64,000 bases of DNA from Humulus lupulus (GCF_963169125.1 NC_084794.1:92487018-92551017); one strand, 5' to 3'; counted from the first letter of the stretch, positions 24,849-36,352 are shown. Notes: generated by a model from the letters alone, not told the origin. Translations and numbers: made by a program.

Positions 24849-25469
24849 ATGTATGGGGACGTGATGCCAGATAAACTCCCCAAAGCCTTGCCACCAAAGA
24901 GGGGGATTGATCACCAGATAGAGCTAGTGCCCGGAGCGAAACCTCCAACAAAAGCGCCATACAGAATGGCACCCCCTGAGCTAGAAGAATTGAGGAAGCA
25001 ATTAAAAGAGTTACTGGAGCCAGGCTTCATCAGACCGTCGAAGGCGCCATTTGGCGCCCCTGTGCTATTCCAGAAGAAGCACGATGGGAGCTTGAGACTG
25101 TGCATCGACTATAGGGCTCTTAACAAGGTGACAGTTCGCAACACCTACCCCATCCCTCTGATCGCTGATTTGTTCGACCAGCTAAGTGGAGCCAAATACT
25201 TCACAAAGTTGGACTTGAGATTGGGCTACTATCAGGTGAGGATTGCAGATGGGGATGAACCAAAGACAACGTGTGTTACTCGTTACGGAGCATTTGAGTT
25301 TCGAGTAATGCCGTTTGGGTTGACAAATGCACCTGCTACTTTCTGTACACTTATGAACCAAGTATTCCACGAGTATCTAGATAAGTTCGTGGTGGTGTAC
25401 TTGGATGATATCGTGGTTTATAGCGCCACGATTGAAGAGCATCAAGAACACTTGGCTCAAGTGTTTTAG
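24849..25469 (+). pseudogene. Chromovirus reverse transcriptase (palm and fingers)
   Basis: Ty3/gypsy reverse transcriptase: [46 protein letters not shown] and the catalytic [13 protein letters not shown] at 25467 replaces a CAG Gln codon in QVF-KLRQ, and the protein frame continues unchanged after it. The first part is cut from gag-protease by the frameshift near 24846. Confidence 0.9.
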
Positions 25470-25472
25470 AAG

Positions 25473-26813
25473 TTGAGACAGAACCAGCTATATGTGAAGC
25501 GAGAGAAATGCTCGTTTGCACAGGAGAGCATCAAGTTCTTAGGCCACGTGGTGGAACGTAGCCGTATTCGTATGGATCTGGAGAAGATGAGAGCAATCCA
25601 GGAATGGAAAGCCCCCACAAACGTGAAAGAACTCCGCTCCTTCTTGGGCCTAGCCAACTACTATAGACGATTTGTGGACGGCTACTCAAGAAGGGCGACA
25701 CCCTTGACCGAGCTTCTGAAAAAGGGTGTGATTTGGGCGTGAACTGACAAGTGTGCTGAAGCATTTAGGAGTTTGAAAGAAGCCATGATGAAGGATCATG
25801 TTCTTGCCTTGCCAACTATTAGCAAGCCCTTCGAAGTACAGACAGATGCATCAGATTATGCTCTGGGAGGGGTACTAGTACAAGAAGACCACCCGGTCGC
25901 ATATGAGAGCCGCAAGTTGTCTGAAGCTGAGAGGAGGTATACTGCCCAGGAGAAGGAGCTCCTCGCAGTTATACATTGCTTGCGAGTGTGGAGGCATTAC
26001 TTGCTGGGGTCAAAGTTCGTAGTGAAGATGGATAATGCAGCTGTGAGTCATTTCCTTACTCAGCCGAAACTGACCCCTAAGCAGGCTCGATGGCAGGAGT
26101 TTGTGGTGGAATTCAACTTCCATTTTGAGCACAGGGCCGGACGCTTGAACCAGGCAGCTGACGCCTTGAGTCGCAAAGCGGAGTTGGTGACTCTAAAGAT
26201 CTTGGCTAGTTTGTCGGCTAGCGTGGTGAACACTCCACTCAAGGAACACATCAAAGAAAACCTAGAGAAAGACCCAGTGGTCAGGACCATCCTGAAGCTC
26301 GTAAAAGAAGGCAAGACTCGCCAGTTCTGGGTGGAGGATGATCTTCTGTGGGCTAAAGGGGGGCGCTTGTATGTTCTGAAAGCTAGAGATTTGCGAAGGA
26401 CATTACTAAGCGAGTGTCATGACACCCTGTGGGCAGGCCATCCAGGGTGGCAGAGAACCCACGCACTCTTGAAGCAGGGGTACTACTGGCCACAAATGCG
26501 AGATGATGTAGTGGAGTACACCAAGACCTGTCTCGTCTGTCAGCAAGACAAGGTCAATAGGAACAAGACACCAGGTTTGTTGGAGCCCTTGCAAGTCCCA
26601 AGCCGACCATGGGAAAGTGTGTCGATTGACTTTATCACCAGTCTTCCGAAGACAGGGGATTTAAGTGCGATCTTGGTGGTCATGGATAGATTCTCAAAGT
26701 ACGCAACATTCATCCCAGTGTCGAAGTACTGTTCGGCAGAAGAGACAGCCAGACAATTTTTCAAGCATATTGTCAAATATTGGGGAGTGCCCCAGAACAT
26801 CGTTAGTGACTGA
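25473..26813 (+). pseudogene. Chromovirus RT thumb, RNase H and integrase core
   Basis: The same frame continues: the RT thumb (CSFAQESIKFLGHVV, LRSFLGLANYYRRFV), then TGA at 25740 where TGG is expected before TDKCAEAF. RNase H follows (VQTDASDYALGGVL, ESRKLSEAERRYTAQEKELLAVI) and then the tether and integrase. The HHCC zinc finger is HDTLWAGHPG ... CLVCQQDK, and the catalytic core has SIDFITSLP (first Asp) and NIVSD (second Asp). TGA at 26811-26813 interrupts right after the second catalytic Asp (CGA to TGA expected). Confidence 0.9.
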
Positions 26814-27470
26814 GATGGAAGATTCGCTGGGACCTTTTGGTCCGAACTATTTAACCTCTTGGGGTCACAACTGAACATTTCCTCGAGCTACCATCCGCAG
26901 ACAAATGGGCAGACAGAAAGATTCAACGGGATGTTGGAGGAGTACTTGCGCCACTTTGTCAATGCCAATCAGAAGAATTGGCCGCAACTACTCAATGTAG
27001 CTCAATTTTGCTTCAACTCTCAAAAGATTTCTTCATCGAATAAGAGCCCTTTTGAAGTTGTTAATGGACAGCAACCACTGTTGCCCCACACAGTGGATGA
27101 ATATCGCGGTCGGAACCCGTGAGCCTTTCACTTCACGAAAGACTGGAAGAAAACGACAGAGATTGCTCGAGCTTATTTAGAAAAAGCATCAAGAAGAATG
27201 AAGAAGTGGGCAGATCAGAAGCGCAGACCACTGGAGTTCAAAGTAGGTGACTTAGTGTTAATCAAGCTGAGGCTCGAACAATTGAGATTCCGAGGGGACA
27301 AAGACATCATACTCGTTCGCAAATACGAGGGTCCAGTCTCAATCATCTCAAAAGTTGGCCTAACTTCCTACAAAGTCGACCTACCAGCTTGGATGAAGAT
27401 ACACCCGATCCTTCACGTCAGCAACTTGAAGCCGTATCATGAAGATCCAGCAAACCTAGAGCGCAACTAG
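26814..27470 (+). pseudogene. Chromovirus integrase C-terminal half
   Basis: Continues the pol frame: DGRFAGTFW, SSYHPQTNGQTERFNG with the third catalytic residue (Glu) intact, then a TGA at 27120 after GRNP. After that comes the GPY/F-like module (GDLVLIKL, KYEGPVSIISKVG, YKVDLPAWMKIHPILHVSNLKPY). A TAG at 27468 precedes the tail. Confidence 0.88.
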
Positions 27471-27623
27471 TCAACCAGAGGAGGAGTCATCGTTCAGCCA
27501 AGGAGCAAGCGTCAACCTGAAGAAATCCTGGCGGAAAAGACGATCACCACTGACTGTAAAAAGCATAAAGAATATTTGGTAAAATGGAAGGGGCTCACAG
27601 ATGACGAGATCAACTGGGAGCAA
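27471..27623 (+). pseudogene. Truncated chromodomain fused to the 3' LTR
   Basis: The integrase tail reads IVQPRSKRQPEEILAEKTITTD followed by a chromodomain start, KEYLVKWKGLTDDEINWE. Chromodomains target chromoviruses to modified chromatin. The last third of the domain, the end of pol, the polypurine tract and the first 4 bp of the LTR are absent: the sequence passes straight into LTR at GCGTGCTG (27624). Confidence 0.88.
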
Positions 27624-28234
27624 GCGTGCTGCCCCTTTGGCACACCCACATGGGGTCGTTTTGTAAATGAGCATGCCTTGGTGCTTGATCATTAGTCAAG
27701 TCTTTCACCAAGCAACCTCATGGGATAGGGTAGTGGCAGTTTTGTAATATTGCATATGTCTCCCAAACAAAAATCATATATGTTCCTGGGAAGACTTTAT
27801 TTCCCTAGAAGGCTCCTTAGGGGGAGGTGACCTGGTGACTTAGGGAAGCACCATGGCCATCAGCAGATAGGGGCCAAAGCTGTGTACTCCCTTGCCCTAT
27901 CAAGGCTATATATTAATGAAATAACATTTATCCATACTTGCCCCTGTGTGCTTCCTTGTTTCTTATGTGTTACTTGTTTGCTATCTTCGTTGGGCCATTG
28001 TGTGCCACTTGCCTTGTTGTGTGCTTTGTGTTGTGTGGACATTCCTAGGAATGACTTGCTTTGTGCTCGTTCATACTTTGTTATTGCCTGTTGCATGTCC
28101 GAGATGTATATGTGGCTAACCGCTGGGTTTGTTTGCCTGTAAGTGTGTGTTGTAGGCTGACTTGCTAGCTTGAAGAGTCTGCAAGTGCCGCACGTTCCGT
28201 CTAGTTGGAGTACCCAAATAGCCGGCCCGTGACA
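27624..28234 (+). repeat. 3' LTR of chromovirus (5'-clipped)
   Basis: Matches 22438-23048, lacking the initial TGTG. Ends GGCCCGTGACA, then the TSD CTCAG. A TATA-like TATATATTAA lies at about 27907. Confidence 0.9.
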
Positions 28235-28659
28235 CTCAGCACCCACAACCATGTGACGAAACCGTCACCTGGGCTCAGCACCCATAGCCATGTGACTAAA
28301 CAATCACTGGGGCTCTCTGGCCCTGGCTCCAATCAAATGAGTGACTGCTAGGTAAGTCACTTCGGGCTCAACACCCATAGCCATGTGACTAAACAGTCAT
28401 TGGGGCTCTCTGGCCTGACTCTAACTGACTAGCCTTTGGCTAGACAAGCACTTTTAGTTTTCATCGAACTTGAGGTCGGTCTGGCATTAATGCTCTTTTG
28501 AGTCATTCAATGCAGATGTTGATTAGATCTAATCTTTATCGGCCTGCATTAAACACGCTAAGACCGTCCTTGACTTATTAGTCAATACCAGGTGACCAGT
28601 GCTTAGTACTACTGTCGAACTTGACAAGTGAGTCATAGCTTCACAGTTAATACTGACAC

Positions 28660-29480
28660 TGTTGACGCCGTCTTTCATCAACTTAAATCGTATTACAATT
28701 AAACAACGTATGCTATGAAGCGAATGAATAATGAAGAAATACAAGAGGGTTTTTACGTGGTTCTGCAGTTAACTCTGCCTAGTCCATGAGTCTATGTTAT
28801 TAAGGCTTAAAGATTTCTGGAAATTCTTCATAGATGAATTACCCAGAGCTTATTCTCTAGCCCAAAAAAATCGATCCTTTACAAGTGGTCATTCCTCCTC
28901 TATTTATAGGGGTGGTTACAGAGTTCATTCCCACATATTTCGGGAAGATATTCTATATATCAATTTAAATAATGACATTAAAGGCAATATCTCCTACATA
29001 TGTGGAAACGTCCCATAAGAATCAGGAACAGATAACAGACTAAATAATATCCCTTAAATGTTGGGATTATACAACAATAAATATGTTCATACGCAATGGG
29101 CTATCCCAGATGACTCATCGGGTCTTCGAGATCAGCGATCGACCATGTGGCTATCAAGACTTATGATACTGCTACGAGCTTGCCAACCTACTTCAGAACA
29201 CGCTCGGAGTAGATTTTCACTATCGAAGCTATCACACTCGAGCCTACACTTCCCAAGCTTGGACTGTTTAATTCTTAAGACAATCGATAATGGATGTATC
29301 CTGACGTCATGTCATTTCGAACTCAGAAAGCATCCTGATGTTACACATCTTCGAGGTCGTTATTTTACTTCGGAGATCTTACAGCTGGACCATAAAATGC
29401 ATTTCATACATTTCGAGCTCACACTTGACGAGTCCAGTTTTTGAGGTCATAACCTCTGGTCTCGAAATCTAGGTGTAACA
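28660..29480 (-). repeat. 3' LTR of Tat element
   Basis: Plus-strand reading TGTTGACG ... GTGTAACA. On the minus strand a TATA box, CTATAAATAG, lies at about 28905-28915, with expected transcription leftward. 821 bp versus 822 bp for its partner. Confidence 0.92.
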
Positions 29481-29497
29481 GTTTGCCCCCTCAAAAG
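29481..29497 (-). promoter_or_regulatory. Polypurine tract of Tat element
   Basis: On the minus strand TTTTGAGGGGGCAAAC directly precedes the 3' LTR (TGTTACACC). The G-rich purine run is the expected plus-strand primer for reverse transcription. Confidence 0.8.
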
Positions 29498-30457
29498 TAT
29501 CAGTTCGAATCCTATGAGAAGGAAACTTTTGAACTGCTCCTATTGGAAATTGTACCATAAAAAACACTCGAGTGTGGACACGCGTCAAACAGGTATTGAT
29601 CACTCAAAGTACTTGAGTACCTTGGAAACCTACCCACGTCTATCTGCCTGCCATTCTTTATGGTACTATCAACTCACAGGTCCCTAGCCGTTTGATCTGA
29701 TACGAAATCTGGCCAATGGCCCAGATTAATCAGGCCTTTTACACTCCCATGGGTTTATAAAATAGGACTCTATTCGTCGTCCCCATTTTATCTTCACGTT
29801 CAAGCCTTTGCAGAGAGAAAAGAAGAAAAAACCAGAGAATATTGCCCAGTTCTTGCATGGTCTCCAAGCCACAAAAACAGAGCAACGTTCACCTCTTCGA
29901 CTCTGTGAGATCGTTCTTGCAACCACTTATTCAATCATCGATCTCTCTTTTTTTGTCGATCGCATTGTGTAAATTTCTATTCATAAATTTGTATGCCTGT
30001 ATATTTTTCATGCATGTTTATATTGCTGCACTATTAGTTCCCTTGCTAGTTTTGCACATTAGAATGCTTCAGTACATACTAGTCTTAAGGTCTGATATCA
30101 TGGGTTCCAAACCCAGTTCATGCGTAGAAGACCCAGTTATGGTTCTTTTACTGAATTTTTTGAATTTTGAATGGCATATCTTGTACACCAAGATATCGGG
30201 TATAAAATTAGGGTTTTGTAAAATGCACGTTTCCCAAAAATTCCACTCTTTGGATAACCGCCAACTTTTTCCTTGAAATATCGGGATTTTCAAAAAATAA
30301 ATCAACCTTCCTTTCTTTCAGTGGAATACACGCTTCGAGACTGGCCTCATCCTTTGGATCAAGTTTGCCTTGTAGCCTCGATCATTCAAGCTTAGGTCAT
30401 CCCATTTTTTCATTATTTCTTGTTCGCTTGGCCCTCACCCTTTTGCTCTCTTGCTAG

Positions 30458-33274
30458 ATGCCACTGAACTCGGGAAAGTGGTGGGGGTCAAAGCTCGCGA
30501 TTCCTTATTCACCAGTAACTCCGAGTCCAGAATCCCCTTTTACTTGGAACCAGCGCTTGATTCGAGAGCACAAATTGAGGTGTGAGCAAGAAGACATCCG
30601 AGATCATTTTCGACGTCAGATAGCGAGATCGAAGAAGGAAAAAGGAAAAGACTAAGGGTCTCCATCTACCCAGATCCGGATCCCGAGCCTAGACCGATTC
30701 CCCTTGACTCTACGCTCACGGTGACAGTTGCCTTTAGGCCAGGTTATCTCCAATTCTTATTGATGGGGGAACCTTCTACCTCACAACCAACCTCCATCCC
30801 CACCTTGAAGAGGGAATTTTTTGAGTCCGAGCATTATTGGAGCTCGATCTCTTCATTAGGGCAGATCTCTGACATTCTGGCCCTCCACAATATCGGACTG
30901 TCGAGCTCGCTAAGATGTCGAGCTCCAAGCTCCCACGAGCGAAGTTGCCATGCCCCGAGAGATGGGAATCTTGACAGCAAGCTAAGATACGCAGCTTGGA
31001 GCTAGGAACATATGAAGGCAGGGGATGTATTGCCCTTGAAGTCTTTTTTCAAAAACTTTACGGACTTCGTTGGGCTCGCCCCTTTCCAGCTCAACACCAA
31101 CTCATATAGGGTTTTGTCCGCCCTAAGGTCGCTTTACCACGAGCTAAAGTGGGAAGGACCTTCGCCAAAAGAGATCTTGTATCTCTTTTGTCTGAAAAGC
31201 AATCCCTCCCGAGCTCGGGGAGGGGACAGCTTCTATTACCTATTGAGCTATCCCAAGGAGAAGAAGATCTTCGAGGATCTTCCCAACCATCCTCTAGATT
31301 TCAAGAAGGTTTTCTTCTGGATAGATGGTCTAGCTCCCTCCAGATACTATTCGTTCAGACGAATTCGTAAGTCCCCAACTAATTTCTTCTTTTTCGTGCT
31401 CGAGTTTTGTTTGAGCTTGCGCTTAGTCACGATATGTTCAATTTTTTTAGCTAACTATCATCGTCCCACTCCCACCAAGGAGATGAAAGAGCATAAGGAG
31501 GCTCTGCTCCAACTCTCCTACGACAGGAGGTCCCTCTCCTATCTTCTGCATGAAGACAACCTCCGAGCCTGCAACCTCCTGGAGAAGGATCAGTCCACAT
31601 TCGACTGGTCCAACAAAAAATATGCCCAGTGGGAGCTTGTGCCTCTCCCAACTGGCAGCCTCCCTCCGAGGCAAAATGATAAGCCTCCATCTCTAGTTCG
31701 ACGCTGTAGGAGCCCACAATCGGGGAACGAGGCCAATGATGAAGCCTCGAGCTTGAGCTCGATTGACAGAGGTACAATCATCCTTAGCTCGGATTTGTGG
31801 TCTCCTTCACTACTTAAGCATAAACCCAATAGATTGGTATTGTGCAAGGACGATAGAACAATTTTTATGTTTGGTCCTGGGTAGATGAGAGAGTACATAG
31901 GTTTAATAGTTGGCTTGGGAAGTATGACACCATGTATAGTCTGAACGAGGTATGGAACGGAATAGCCATTCAATATGGGACAAACGACTATAGAGACCTT
32001 TCGAGGTTGACTTCCACTTATAGGGAAGGTACTCCCCCCGCCTCCTCTGAAGATGGGGGAATTACGTGGTCACCGAGCACGAGCTCGGGAGAGAGTTCAA
32101 GTTAGGTTTCTCTCTACTTGTCTTTTTGTTCTTTGCATGTCTGCATCATGCTAACTTTTTTGTCTTGGAATATCTCATAATGCGATGTGAATGTGCAGGT
32201 GATATGGATTCCGACCTCGACTCTGTGCTTGCTAGTGGCAAGGGAGCCCAAAGAAGTAAGCGCCCGAGGGGGTCGCAGAAATCAGACCGACCTGCCAAGG
32301 TCCTTAAGAGGACCGAGAAGACACCTCCCCCACTAGCTCCAGCTGTTCCGAGCCCAGTTGTGGATCCGACTCCTCAGGTCGAGGCGTCCTCTACGGTCAT
32401 TCCTCCTGTGCCTCCTCCGACCTTGGTCCACTCCGCGCTTGGTCCACCTCCGAAAAAGCCTTCAGCCTCCAAAATGCATCTGCTGTCGAATTCTACTCAC
32501 GTCGATGAGCATGTAATCGACAATGCATCCGGATCCGATGGGGCTACACTTGGCTCAAACATTCTGTCTCGAGTGGGCCAGAGTTTTGGTAGCTTCGATG
32601 CCCCTCAATGGCAGTTCTTGAATAATGCTCGAGACTGCAACACTCTTTATGAGAAGAGTATCGAGCTCACTGCTGCGGTAACCTTCATCATCTCGTTGCT
32701 AGTTATATTTATACTTAGTTCATGTTCTAATTTGATTTCTTTGTGTGTCAGACTCTTGCTGTCTCTGCTCAACTTAATTATAAGTTGAACAATGAGGTCC
32801 ATTTGAGCATGTCTTATGCTCAGGAGTCGAAGAATCTCCAACTCAAGCTTAGTGACGAGCTCAAGGCCACAAAGGCAAAGATGGAGGCTGAAGCTGAACA
32901 ACTAAAGGCCAAGACAGCCGAGCTCGAGAAGGTGAAGGCCCGGCTCACGGAGCTTGAGAAGGTGAACGCCCGGGTTGCGGAGCTTGAGAAGATCAATGCC
33001 AAGCTTGAGGAGGAGAAGGCTGCCACTTTCGAGATTATGGAGGGTGAAAAGGCTCATCTCCTTACAGAGTTTAAGGAGAAGAAGGATCGGGAGGTCGACC
33101 TAGCCATGTATAGGATCTGGGCCAGTAATGCCGATCTCGATACCAGCTTCTTTGGCTCTTTCGAGGCAGAACTAGTGGCAAGCTTGGCTCGATGAGGAGG
33201 AGGCTGCTTGGGAGGAGGCAGAGAGAGCCAAGGAGGATGCCAAGAAGGCTAAGGAGGATGCTCCTCCCTCCTAA
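30458..33274 (+). pseudogene. Antisense extra gene of the Tat element (intron-containing, coiled coil)
   Basis: Lies between pol and the 3' LTR, on the strand opposite to gag-pol. From memory, extra antisense ORFs are known in some Tat-lineage elements such as Grande; their function is unknown. Four exons fit: 30458-31366, 31451-32100, 32199-32677 and 32752-33274, with GT-AG introns of 84, 98 and 74 nt. The N-terminal half holds a conserved-looking core (HYWSSISSLGQI, APFQLNTNSYRVLSALRSLY, PSPKEILYLFCLKSNP, NHPLDFKKVFFWIDGLAPSR). The C-terminal half has a basic Pro-rich linker and a Glu/Lys/Leu coiled coil (ELEKVKARLTELEKVNARVA). It is broken by a frameshift near 30645, a TAG at 31003, a frameshift near 31860 and one near 33180. 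No known enzyme motif. Confidence 0.72.
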
Positions 33275-33879
33275 GTCTCTACCTGGGGCTGCGTCCCTTC
33301 AAATTTTTTGTAATAGTTTTTTATTTTCTACTTTTTATGCCCCTGGGGCTAAGACAATTTATAGCTCGTGAAAGAGCTATTTTCTTATGATATCTATGAT
33401 ACCGTATTTGAATTTACTTTAATATATTTGTTTTACATTTCTTAGGTCGAAGTATTTCGCGCAATTTATATTAAAGTGTCCTTATGTCTGTTTATTCATA
33501 CAAACACGCAGTGGATTTTTAGGTTCGAGCTTCAATGCATTCATGCATAGTTTGCACGATATATCCATATCCGATCTCGTTATTTGTCAAGGCCGAAAAT
33601 TACTTTTACCATGCACCCGAAAGTACTTTTATGGCGTGTAACGTAAGTGGTTTAGTTATATCTTGCTTTTTAGTTACTTTTTTTCGTCCTTGGGTAGCTC
33701 CCCAAGGTTATGAGGTCGAAACTACCCTTTCGCAGGATATTCCAACCTCGATCTCGACTTAGTTTGAAGTCGGTTGTGTTCCAACTTACTGTCGATTAGT
33801 TTTAGCTGGTTCGTTCCAAACCTATTCAGGTCGTGTTTGGTTTGTAATCCATACACTTATATTCCCGTATTTGGTTACA

Positions 33880-34195
33880 TCCAAACATTTTTATTCTTCC
33901 ATAATTTGGTTATATCTGAGCATTTTATTTTTAATAGTTTGGTTGTCTCCAAACTATCTTATCTCGCGTATTTGGTTATATCCAAGTACTTTATTTTTAA
34001 TAATTTGGTTATATCCAGAACATCTTAGCTCGTGTATTTAGTTATATCCAAACACTTTATTTTTTAATAATTTGGTTGTCTCCAAACTATCTTATCTCGC
34101 GTATTTGGTTATATCCAAATACTTTATTTTTAATAATTCGGTTGTCTCCAAACTATCTTAGCTCGTGTATTTGGTTAAATCCAAACACTTGTATA
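33880..34195. repeat. 66-bp tandem repeat in the Tat element 3' region
   Basis: About 4.5 copies of a 66-67-bp unit made of two related 33-bp halves, TTTGGTTGTCTCCAAACTAT and TTTGGTTATATCCAAGTACT. Each half contains an inverted TTTGG...CCAAA pair. It lies between the antisense gene and the pol end. Confidence 0.88.
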
Positions 34196-34410
34196 CTTTT
34201 GATATATGCTATTTCATTTTTTCAAGCTGATGGTATATGTACCACTAATGCCCCCTTAATATCCTATGAGTGTGACCATAGGTTATTAAATTAAGAGAGT
34301 TTGCAAAAAATACAGCATATTGAAACGAAATTGAACTTTATTTGAATAATTTATTAATAGAAACATAGTACAGATAAACAAGTATGGTTACAGGTGACAT
34401 CATTCCTACA

Positions 34411-34656
34411 CTACTGATAGTAAGGTCGTAGATGTTCGTCATTCCATGCTCGTGGTACCAAACTCCCATTCAATCTAGCCAACTTGTAGATGTCAGGTCG
34501 GATGACTGATTCAATTTGATAAGGTCCTTCCCAATTAGGCCGGAGCACGCCAGTAGTTGGATCCCGTGTTGCCAAGAACACACGCCTCAGCACCAAATTT
34601 TCTATCTCGAACTCTTTTAGTGAAATACCGGGTAGCTCGCTGTTGGTAAGCAGCAT
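34411..34656 (-). pseudogene. Tat integrase C-terminal tail
   Basis: Reads FEIENLVLRRVFLATRDPTTG, LRPNWEGPYQIESVIRPDIY and PRAWNDEHLRPYYQ then stop, the usual C-terminal end of Tat pol (DNA-binding tail). It is in a different frame from the integrase core, so a frameshift lies near 34600-34640. Confidence 0.85.
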
Positions 34657-35713
34657 TTTTTAGATGTGCCTCGTCCCTTCTTTCTTCAATCAGGTCCAGA
34701 CTTACTTCGAGCTGGGATTGGTTCGAGGCTTGATCATAAGATTGGGCACGAATTGTGGGTATTTCGACCTCGATTGGGAGCATAGCCTCGCATCCATATG
34801 CCAGAGAAAAGGGGGTATGTCCCGTTGAAGTACGAGCTGTGGTTCGATATGCCGACAAAACTTGGGGCAATTCTTCGGGCCATTTCCCTTTTGCTTCTTC
34901 CAACTTTTTCTTCAGAGAACTCTTTAGGGTTTTGTTTACAGCTTTGACCTGGACATTCAATTGGGGATGGGCCATAGAGGAGAAACTGTTTATTATCCCA
35001 TTTTTCTCGCAAAAGTTGGTAAACAGGTCGCTATCGAATTGAGTGTTGTTATCGGACACAATCTTCCTTGGCATCCCATATCGGCATATGATGTTCTTTA
35101 CCACAAAGTTCAAGACTTTTTTCGAGGTAATTGTTGCTAGAGGCTCGACCTCGGTCCAGTTCATAAAGTAATCTACTGCGACTACTGCGTATTTGACTCC
35201 GCCTTTGCCAGTTGGCAGTGAGCCTATGAGGTCTATTCCCCAGACTGCAAATGGCCATGATGAGGTCTTCATAGTTATCTCGGAAGGTGAACCTCGAGGG
35301 ATTGTGGCGAATTGTTGACACTTGTCGCATTTCTTGACATAATCAAATGAATCTGCTTTGATGGTAGGCCAGAAGTATCCTTGGCATATGATTTTCTTGG
35401 ATAGGCTATGTCCCCCAGTGTGGTCTCCATAGAATCCTTCATGAATTTCTTCCATGATCTTCTTAGCCTCGGGTGGAGTCACACATCTGAGTAATGGTAC
35501 AGAGTATCCTCTTCTATACAACCTTCCCTCCACAACGGTATACCTGGGGATCTGATACATCAACTTTCGAGCCTTGGTCCGCTCTTCTGGGAGAATGCCG
35601 ATCTCAAGGTACTTAATTATCGGGGTCATCCAGGTCCGCTTGGAATTTATCATGCATACATCTTCCTGTTTAGGCTCAGTTATACTGGGTGTCGATAAAT
35701 GTTCGATTGGCAT
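34535..35713 (-). pseudogene. Tat integrase core
   Basis: Zinc finger HEGFYGDHTGGHSLSKK ... KKCDKCQQFA. The catalytic core has GIDLIGSLPTG (first Asp) and KIVSDNNTQFDSD (second Asp). At the third position QVKAVNKTLKSSLKK carries Lys (TTT at 34943-34945 on the plus strand) where the family has Glu, so the DDE triad is broken, a G-to-A change. The upstream part includes MPIEHLSTPSI and LMYQIPRYTVVEGRLYRRG, the RNase H-integrase connector. Confidence 0.88.
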
Positions 35714-36316
35714 GACATTCAGTTCATTAACCTCGGTGGACGTGGTGAGCCTGACTAAAGCGTCTGCATTTGAATTTTGCTCTCGGGGAACCTATTCTAT
35801 CGTGTAAAATTCTAATTGCTCGAGGGCTTCCTTCACTTTTTCTAAATATTCAGCCATTCTCGTCCTGCGAGCATGGTATTCCCCTAAGATTTAGTTGACC
35901 ACCAACTGGGAGTCACTATAGCAATGTATTGCCTTAGCCTTGAGTTCCTTGGCTATTCGAAGTCCTGCCAGTAGAGCTTCGTATTTAGCCTCGTTGTTTG
36001 ACGCTTCGAAGTCAAATCTCAAAGCAGAGTGACATCGACTTCCTACTGGGGTGTTCAGTATTATTCCTGCCCCCGACCCGTCTTCATTGGAAGACCCATT
36101 AACATAAAGTTTCCACAGCTCGTGGGCTGGGGTTATAACTTCATCGTTGGTCACTCCGGTGCATTCCACTATGAAGTCTGCCAGGGCCTGTCCTCTTATG
36201 GTTGTTCTCGGATGGTAGGTAATCTCGAATTGTCCGAGTTCGACGACCCATTTTAATAATCGGCCCGAGGCTTTTAGCTTGGACAAGACTTGTCTTAGTG
36301 GTTTATCAGTTAACAC
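35714..36316 (-). pseudogene. Tat RNase H C-terminus and second (archaeal-type) RNase H
   Basis: The first part, HVLTDKPLRQVLSKLKASGR and LKWVVELGQFEITYHPR, ends the RT-linked RNase H. A second RNase H follows: WKLYVNGSSNEDGSGAGIIL, ASNNEAKYEALLAGLRIAKE and CYSDSQLVVN, with the D-E-D catalytic pattern altered at the first position (VNGSS, where Asp is usual). Stops at about 35891 (TAA) and 35793 (TAG) interrupt it, both consistent with Gln codons mutated by C-to-T. Confidence 0.85.
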
Positions 36317-36352
36317 ATGAATGAGATGCGCCTGGAAATAGGGTCGGGGCTT

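Larger units (their letters stand above)
22434..28234 (+). mobile_element. Ty3/gypsy chromovirus (5.8 kb, both LTRs, TSD CTCAG)
   Basis: A complete but dead element: 5' LTR 22434-23048, PBS, gag, protease, reverse transcriptase, RNase H, integrase, a truncated chromodomain, and a 3' LTR 27624-28234 whose first few bases are missing. It is flanked by CTCAG at 22429-22433 and 28235-28239. The two LTRs differ at about 12 of 605 aligned positions by eye, about 2%, so the insertion is fairly recent. The element is inserted in R2. Confidence 0.93.
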
